20,786 nucleotides of DNA, taken from an uncultured Eubacterium sp. Lineage in GTDB: Bacteria; Bacillota; Clostridia; Peptostreptococcales; Anaerovoracaceae. Positions 15,460-20,786 of the stretch are shown here, piece by piece. Every line of letters begins with the position of its first letter. Position 1 is the stretch's first letter. The notes under the pieces were generated by a model that was not told the origin of the DNA, did not search any database, and was given only the letters and a program-made list of their open reading frames with translations. Position numbers and translations under genes: made by a program. Location of the stretch: assembly GCA_900542385.1 (NCBI GenBank), contig UQNP01000020.1, forward strand, positions 1 to 20,786, read 5' to 3'.

Positions 15460-17407
15460 ATTTTAAGTCTGCTACAATAAAGTCTATTTCATTTCTGTCC
15501 ATATCCACATCGTCTACGATTATATCTATTTTATCGCCCAACTTGTAGATTTTACGTGTATGCCTGCCTATGAGCATATATTTTTCTTCTATATGATCAT
15601 AGTAATCATCGTACAAACTATCTATCCTGATAAACCCTTCCACGGTGTTTTCAAGCTGGACATATATTCCAAAACCTGTGATCCCGCTGATTATTCCATT
15701 GAATCTTTCACCTATGTGATAACTCATATATTCAGCTTTCTTCATCTTCTCGACTTCCCGCTCTGCTTCCACCGCTTTTCTCTCGGCATCAGAGGAGGTT
15801 TTCGCAGCATTTTCCGCAGCGCTTTCAAAAATCTCACGTCTCTCTTCGCCAAGCTTTCCCTTTATGACTGTCTTTATTATTCTGTGTATCATAAGATCAG
15901 GATATCTCCTTATAGGAGATGTAAAATGACAGTAGTATTTCATAGCAAGTCCGAAATGCCCCTCGCAGGACGTACTGTAATAAGCTTTCTGCATGGATCT
16001 GAGCGTAACTGTATTGACTATATTTTCATTTGTCTTTCCCTTGACCTGATCTAAAACATCACTCAAAGCTTTCGGATGTATATTACCTTCACTTCCCCTG
16101 AGCCTTATGCCGAAGCTCTGCAAAAATACTTTTAATCTTTCCATTTTTTCAAGAGCCGGTTTTTCATGAACTCTGTATATGAAAGGAATATCCATCCAGT
16201 AAAAGTGTTCGGCAACAGTTTCATTTGCAAGCAGCATGAATTCTTCTATCATCCTGTTTGCAATACGTCTTGATGCAACTTCAACACTTACAGGCACTCC
16301 GTTTTCGTCCAGTCTGATGTAAGATTCATCAAGATCAAAATCAAGACTTCCTTTGCTCTCTCTGTTTTTTCTAAGGGTCTCCGCCAGATCTTTCATGTTA
16401 AACAGATCCCTTTTGATATGATCGTATTTTTTCAAAAGATCTTCATCCTTATTTTCCAGGATATCGGAAACATCGTCGTACACCAGCCGTTCAGATGAGT
16501 TTATGACGCTCTCGTATATTTCATGATTTACGACCTCTCCCTCCCCGGTGATCTCCATATCTACTGAAAGAGCCAGCCTGTCTTCATGCGGATTGAGACT
16601 GCATATATTATTGGACAGGGCTTTTGGAAGCATGGGAACGACATAGTCTATAAGATACACGCTCGTCCCGCGTTTTGCGGCCTCCCTGTCTAAACCCCCT
16701 CCCTCGGATACGTAATGAGCTACATCGGCTATATGTACCCCAAGCAAATAATTGCCGTTTTCAAGGATCTCTATGGAGACTGCATCATCGAAATCCTTTG
16801 AATCCTTTCCATCTATCGTAAACAAAGTTTTCTTTCTAAGGTCTCTTCTCCCCTTAAGATCTTCTTCCCTCACTCCGCGCTTTTTCATAGCCTTTGCTTC
16901 AGCGCTCACTCTGCTTGGAAACGTATCTCTCATGCCGTAAGATCTTGCAAGAGCCTTTATATCTCCTCCAGGCTGTCCGAATTTGCTTATGATCTCACTT
17001 ATATGTCCCTCTGCACTGTTTTTTCTGTCCGGATACTTGATTATCTGTACTACTACTTTATCCCCTCTCTTCGCGCCTGAAAAATCTTTCTTTCTTACGA
17101 ATATATCTTCCTTTTGCCTTTTGCTTTCCGGCACCACAAAACCGAATTTTTTGCTTTTTTCAAAGGTTCCTACTACTTCAACCGTATTCCTGCTGATGAT
17201 CCTTGTAACTATTCCTTCAGGGGAATCTTTCCACAGATATTCAGGCATCAGATCCACTTCTACTTCATCTCCGTTCATAGCACCGTTCATCGAAGCTGCT
17301 GACACGAAAATATCTCTGTCCATTTCCTCGCATTTTACAAATCCGAAACCTCTCCTGTTCTTTTCCACTATTCCGCTGTATATATCTCTTTTTTTCTTTT
17401 TAGCCAT
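15458..17407 (-). CDS. rnr: Ribonuclease R, form without N-terminal winged helix
   Basis: A 649-residue processive 3'->5' exoribonuclease that degrades structured RNA. It has two cold-shock domains (about 8-65 and 75-140), the RNB catalytic domain with the metal-binding aspartates of TIDGKDSKDFDDAV (Asp199, 205, 207, 208), HFTSPIRRYPDLMIHR, and a C-terminal S1 domain (about 570-645). Compared with Bacillus RNase R, roughly 70 N-terminal residues (winged helix) and the basic tail are missing. This is not a misplaced start: AAAGGGGA precedes the ATG and an in-frame TGA lies 9 codons upstream. It is the last gene of the block that begins with eno and secG; smpB, often next, is not here. Confidence 0.96.
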   Translation of the reverse strand: MAKKKKRDIYSGIVEKNRRGFGFVKCEEMDRDIFVSAASMNGAMNGDEVEVDLMPEYLWKDSPEGIVTRIISRNTVEVVGTFEKSKKFGFVVPESKRQKEDIFVRKKDFSGAKRGDKVVVQIIKYPDRKNSAEGHISEIISKFGQPGGDIKALARSYGMRDTFPSRVSAEAKAMKKRGVREEDLKGRRDLRKKTLFTIDGKDSKDFDDAVSIEILENGNYLLGVHIADVAHYVSEGGGLDREAAKRGTSVYLIDYVVPMLPKALSNNICSLNPHEDRLALSVDMEITGEGEVVNHEIYESVINSSERLVYDDVSDILENKDEDLLKKYDHIKRDLFNMKDLAETLRKNRESKGSLDFDLDESYIRLDENGVPVSVEVASRRIANRMIEEFMLLANETVAEHFYWMDIPFIYRVHEKPALEKMERLKVFLQSFGIRLRGSEGNIHPKALSDVLDQVKGKTNENIVNTVTLRSMQKAYYSTSCEGHFGLAMKYYCHFTSPIRRYPDLMIHRIIKTVIKGKLGEERREIFESAAENAAKTSSDAERKAVEAEREVEKMKKAEYMSYHIGERFNGIISGITGFGIYVQLENTVEGFIRIDSLYDDYYDHIEEKYMLIGRHTRKIYKLGDKIDIIVDDVDMDRNEIDFIVADLK

Positions 17408-17477
17408 GGGTCCCCTTTCATCAGATAAAGTTCATCTGTTCCTTTTTACTGTATTTACCCTTTTTTATTATTGTACA

Positions 17478-17508
17478 GTATAAAAGGTGGCCGCGCCACC
17501 TTTTATAC
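17478..17508. terminator. Bidirectional-type terminator between the lipoprotein gene and rnr
   Basis: Perfect 14-bp arms GTATAAAAGGTGGC/GCCACCTTTTATAC flank a 3-base loop. A GC-rich core sits against AAAA on one side and TTTT on the other, so it works in either direction. On the minus strand it lies 34 bases after the lipoprotein stop. The rnr promoter must lie within or after it; I see only a weak TACAAT at about 17470-17475 and no good -35. Confidence 0.72.
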
Positions 17509-17542
17509 GATGCATTTAACACAGAGCTAACTTTCAGATGTT

Positions 17543-17827
17543 CTATCTGCCGTTATCATTTCCGTCTACGGCATCTTTGATCCCGTCTTTAACGTCATCA
17601 GCGGCATCTTTAACATCATCGGCCGCATCCTTCGCGTCGTCTTTTACCCTATCCGCAGCAGATCCGTCGTCGCCGGCACTACTATTTTCAGTATTGTCAC
17701 TGTTCATAGTTTCTTCCCTTACGGTGCCGTCGCCGGCGTTTTCATTGGCATTGTTGGTGCCGCATCCTGCAAAAGCTAAGAGAGCGACGCAAAGCATAAC
17801 CATTATTAAAGCTTTAAATCTTCTCAT
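17543..17827 (-). CDS. Small acidic repeat-containing lipoprotein
   Basis: A 94-residue protein of no recognised family. It has a basic MRRFK start, a hydrophobic stretch (6-20) and a lipobox-like FAGC with Cys22. The -3 residue is Phe, less usual than Leu, so lipidation is likely but not certain. The mature part is a Asn/Ser/Glu-rich linker, then a helix-forming, Asp/Lys/Ala-rich tail with repeats of DDVKDAA and DDVKDGI in roughly heptad spacing. It is very acidic. The ATG at 17827 is 7 bases from GGAG and preferred over an in-frame GTG at 17830. It has terminators on both sides, so it may be its own transcript. Function unknown; a surface spacer or stress protein is a guess. Confidence 0.75.
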   Translation of the reverse strand: MRRFKALIMVMLCVALLAFAGCGTNNANENAGDGTVREETMNSDNTENSSAGDDGSAADRVKDDAKDAADDVKDAADDVKDGIKDAVDGNDNGR

Positions 17828-17921
17828 CACTTTTCTCCTCTCCTGTTTTCTATAGTATTATCTGCCGCAGCTTCATAAATTATTTCAAAAGAGGAATTGT
17901 AATTTCTGTAAATTTTTCAAA

Positions 17922-17968
17922 TAAAAAAGCCGAAGTCAGACGATTTTCAAATTCGTCTGACTTCGGCT
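17922..17968 (-). terminator. Strong Rho-independent terminator after hppA
   Basis: Perfect 16-bp arms (17953-17968 and 17928-17943) with a 9-base loop, followed on the minus strand by TTTTTTATTT. It lies 34 bases after the hppA stop and cleanly separates hppA from the lipoprotein gene. The rest of the 172-base gap shows no convincing promoter. Confidence 0.92.
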
Positions 17969-18002
17969 GAAGTTCATAGAGCTAAACAGAAATCTCTATC
18001 TT

Positions 18003-20024
18003 TTAGAATGAAATGAGTCCGCCGATCTGTACAAACAGCGGTGCAAATACGAGAGATACGATCGTCATAAGCTTTATAAGAATGTTTATTGACGGTCCGG
18101 AAGTATCCTTGAACGGATCTCCTACAGTATCTCCAACTACAGCAGCTTTATGAGAGTCTGATCCTTTTCCTCCGAAATGTCCTTCCTCTATGTATTTCTT
18201 GGCGTTGTCCCAAGCTCCGCCGGCATTAGCCATCATCAGAGCGAGCAGTACACCTGAGGAGAGAGCTCCGCCAAGCATTCCGCCAAGAGATTCAGGTCCA
18301 AGAAGAAGTCCAACAACAAGCGGTGCTATTATCGCCATGATACCCGGAACGATCATCTCTTTAAGAGCTGCTCTTGTGGAAATATCTACGCAGTGTGCAT
18401 AGTCCGGCTTTGAATTACCTTCAAGTATACCTTTATCTTCCCTGAACTGTCTTCTTACTTCCTCTATCATCTGGTTAGCTGCTTTACCAACTGAATTCAT
18501 AGTCATCGCTGAGAACAGGAACGGAAGCATAGCGCCTATGAACAATCCGATAACTACCATCGGATTGAGCAGATCTACAGCAGCAAGCTCAGTTACAGAT
18601 GAGTATGATGCAAACAGAGCTAAAGCTGTCAGTGCAGCCGATCCTATAGCAAATCCTTTTCCTATAGCAGCAGTAGTGTTTCCTACTGAATCAAGCTTGT
18701 CCGTTATCTCTCTTACGCTTTCAGGAAGCTCTGACATTTCAGCTATACCGCCGGCATTGTCAGAAACAGGGCCGTAGGAGTCTACAGCTACTGTCATTCC
18801 TGTAGTTGACAGCATACCTACAGCAGAAAGAGCTATACCGTACATTCCGGCAGTCTCATAAGCTGCGAATATACCTACAACTATGCAGATTATAGGCCAC
18901 AGCGTTGACATCATTCCTACACCGAGACCGCTTATTATAGTAGTCGCAGATCCTGTCTGTGACTGTTCAGCTATCTTCTTTACCGATTTAAAATCAGCAG
19001 AAGTATATATTTCTGTGATCTTTCCTATGGCTATGCCGACGATCAAACCTGCTATTATAGCTATGGCATAGTTGAAAGATCCCAGCATTACCTTTGAAAG
19101 TATGATAGTAACTATTATAACTATTATTCCCGATACATACGTACCCATGTTAAGAGCATTTGCAGGATTCGATCCTTCTTTGCCTCTTACGATGAATATA
19201 CCTATGAGAGACGCTATTATACCTACGCCTGAAAGTACAAGCGGGAACAGCGCTGCCATCGTTTCATCAAACAGTCCGCCTGAATTTGCAGCAGCTACAG
19301 CCGCTAAAGTAACAGCTGATATTATCGATCCGACATAGGATTCGAAAAGGTCGGATCCCATACCTGCAACGTCACCTACATTGTCGCCTACGTTGTCTGC
19401 TATTACAGCCGGGTTTCTCGGGTCATCTTCAGGGATTCCGGCTTCAACTTTACCTACCAGGTCAGCTCCTACGTCCGCAGCTTTAGTGTATATACCGCCG
19501 CCAACTCTTCCGAAAAGAGCCATTGAAGAAGCACCGAAACCGAAGCCTGTTATACACTCCATTACCGTAGCAAGATCAAGTACGCACACTACAACTCCAA
19601 GACCGAAAAGTCCGAGACCTGTTACCGCGAGTCCCATTACCGCACCGGATCTGAAAGCTATCTTGAGAGCCTTGTTGATACCCGATTCCATAGCTGCATT
19701 TGCAGTCCTTACATTACCAAGGGTAGCGACCTTCATACCGAAGAATCCTGCAAGCACCGATAAAAGCGCTCCGCATACATACAGTATAGCAGTCGTCACA
19801 CTCTGCAGTCCGAATCCGATAAGCAATGCTATGACAATGATTACGACAGCCATGATCTTATATTCTCTTCTGAGGAACGCCATAGCACCTTCACGGATGT
19901 ATCCGGCGATCTCCTTCATCCTGTCGTTACCTTCATCAGCCTTGTTTATCCAGACGGCAAGACCGACTGCCGCAATCAGTCCTATGACTGCTGCAGCAAC
20001 GGTAAGAATTGCTAAAACATTCAT
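18003..20024 (-). CDS. hppA: Membrane-bound ion-pumping pyrophosphatase, potassium-dependent type
   Basis: A 673-residue polytopic membrane enzyme that couples pyrophosphate hydrolysis to proton or sodium export. The substrate signature [11 protein letters not shown] is at 184-194, followed by the Asp-rich [15 protein letters not shown]; the second acidic site near the C-terminus includes [15 protein letters not shown]. Potassium dependence is inferred from Ala452 in [11 protein letters not shown], where potassium-independent forms carry Lys. Glu228 in DLFESYVG is in the place seen in sodium-pumping and some proton-pumping members, so sodium transport is possible but not decided. A GGGAGGT site lies 8 bases before the ATG. 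The gene stands between secG and a lipoprotein gene and ends at a strong terminator. Confidence 0.97.
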   Translation of the reverse strand: MNVLAILTVAAAVIGLIAAVGLAVWINKADEGNDRMKEIAGYIREGAMAFLRREYKIMAVVIIVIALLIGFGLQSVTTAILYVCGALLSVLAGFFGMKVATLGNVRTANAAMESGINKALKIAFRSGAVMGLAVTGLGLFGLGVVVCVLDLATVMECITGFGFGASSMALFGRVGGGIYTKAADVGADLVGKVEAGIPEDDPRNPAVIADNVGDNVGDVAGMGSDLFESYVGSIISAVTLAAVAAANSGGLFDETMAALFPLVLSGVGIIASLIGIFIVRGKEGSNPANALNMGTYVSGIIVIIVTIILSKVMLGSFNYAIAIIAGLIVGIAIGKITEIYTSADFKSVKKIAEQSQTGSATTIISGLGVGMMSTLWPIICIVVGIFAAYETAGMYGIALSAVGMLSTTGMTVAVDSYGPVSDNAGGIAEMSELPESVREITDKLDSVGNTTAAIGKGFAIGSAALTALALFASYSSVTELAAVDLLNPMVVIGLFIGAMLPFLFSAMTMNSVGKAANQMIEEVRRQFREDKGILEGNSKPDYAHCVDISTRAALKEMIVPGIMAIIAPLVVGLLLGPESLGGMLGGALSSGVLLALMMANAGGAWDNAKKYIEEGHFGGKGSDSHKAAVVGDTVGDPFKDTSGPSINILIKLMTIVSLVFAPLFVQIGGLISF

Positions 20025-20057
20025 TAATAATTACCTCCCTCTCGCTTCCAATACGAC

Positions 20058-20090
20058 TATTAAAGAGGCGTAATCCACGCCTCTTTAATA
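20058..20090 (-). other. Perfect hairpin between secG and hppA
   Basis: Perfect 13-bp arms TATTAAAGAGGCG/CGCCTCTTTAATA with a 7-base loop. In minus-strand RNA it lies 47 bases after the secG stop and 33 bases before the hppA start. A clean U-tract is lacking (TTTAATAG lies within the stem end), so it may be a weak terminator for eno-secG, an mRNA end protector, or a 5' leader structure of hppA. I found no good promoter between it and hppA. Confidence 0.6.
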
Positions 20091-20137
20091 ATAACGTTTG
20101 CAACCGAAAATATTAAAATAAAATATAAACAAAGATA

Positions 20138-20368
20138 CTATTCAAGAGCCACAAGCACCAGCGAAAGCACGATAAACAAAACTGCAGTTACCGTAGCTAT
20201 TTTGCTGAGCAAACCTTCATATCCCTGACTCTTTTTCTTTCCAAAAAGCTGTTCGGCTCCTCCACCTATCGAACCGGACAGTCCCGCGCTGTTGCTCGAC
20301 TGCAAGAGAATGCTTATTATAAGTATTATACTCACTAAGCCAAGCACAACTTTCAGAGCTATATCCAT
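20138..20368 (-). CDS. secG: SecG, preprotein translocase subunit
   Basis: A 76-residue membrane protein with two hydrophobic helices (about 4-22 and 54-74) separated by the typical Gly/Ser-rich loop: QSSNSAGLSGSIGGGAEQLFGKKKSQG. SecG assists the SecYE channel during protein export. The ATG at 20368 is 7 bases from AGGAGG; an in-frame TTG at 20374 sits only one base from it and is rejected. It lies 85 bases after eno, the common Firmicutes order eno-secG-rnr. Confidence 0.95.
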   Translation of the reverse strand: MDIALKVVLGLVSIILIISILLQSSNSAGLSGSIGGGAEQLFGKKKSQGYEGLLSKIATVTAVLFIVLSLVLVALE

Positions 20369-20453
20369 TTTCAATCCTCCTCTTAATCTAACTTCTTGAG
20401 TTTATCACAGAGATGATCAAAAATCAATAATCAGCACTCACAAATTGGGACGA

Positions 20454-20786
<333 letters not shown>

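Noticed and set aside
17565..17645. Tandem DNA repeat or CRISPR-like pattern in the lipoprotein gene
   Set aside because: The repeats are diverged at the base level and follow the codon frame; they reflect a repeated Asp/Lys/Ala peptide, not an array.
19381..20073. Long open frame (230 codons) on the plus strand opposite hppA
   Set aside because: It is antisense to an unambiguous hppA, has no ribosome site, and its Thr/Ser/Pro-rich composition is what the reverse of an Ala/Gly/Val-rich membrane gene gives.
20375..20453. Separate secG promoter in the eno-secG gap
   Set aside because: TTGATT-17-TAAACT has two mismatches in each box; too weak to list, and readthrough from eno is likely.

Overview
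The window is a gene-dense chromosomal segment from a low-GC, Gram-positive, probably anaerobic, spore-forming Clostridia-type bacterium. The evidence is a YunB-type sporulation protein, CodY, Firmicutes-style Shine-Dalgarno sites, a membrane pyrophosphatase and the gene order topA-hslV-hslU-codY. I cannot name a genus. There is no rRNA, tRNA, CRISPR array, insertion sequence or prophage, and nothing looks recently transferred. No stretch longer than 300 bases lacks a gene.

Left block (1-8.9 kb, all minus strand). Read 5'->3' this is yraN - comM/yifB - dprA - topA - hslV - hslU, then codY and yunB. A TTGACA-17-TATTAT promoter lies upstream of yraN, and genes are tightly packed down to hslU (comM and dprA overlap as ATGA). 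A long hairpin follows hslU. codY has its own promoter and a nearby palindrome resembling a CodY box. A terminator-like hairpin separates codY from yunB, and a candidate yunB promoter overlaps that hairpin. The block combines DNA uptake/processing, DNA topology, ATP-dependent proteolysis and nutrient-sensing control.

Middle (8.9-15.4 kb). A two-gene minus-strand unit (MBL-fold hydrolase, then Cof-type HAD phosphatase) ends at a perfect terminator. It diverges from a plus-strand potassium-uptake unit: trkA, two different tandem trkH genes and a small two-CBS-domain protein. The two divergent promoters share a 25-bp site with perfect 9-bp inverted arms, the best operator candidate in the window.

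Right block (15.4-20.8 kb, minus strand). This is eno (only its 3' end is inside the window) - secG - hppA - small acidic lipoprotein - rnr. The eno/secG/rnr order is common in Firmicutes; hppA and the lipoprotein gene sit inside it here. A perfect 18-bp-arm hairpin covers the stop codons of both the CBS gene and the converging rnr gene.

Most genes are recognised housekeeping families, and I see no clear undescribed system. The most interesting points are: the potassium module with its shared divergent operator, diverged TrkH pair and CBS partner; an RNase R that starts at its first cold-shock domain; a DprA without its N-terminal SAM-like domain; and several RNA hairpins placed where they could control expression (codY/yunB junction, CBS leader, secG/hppA gap, shared terminator).
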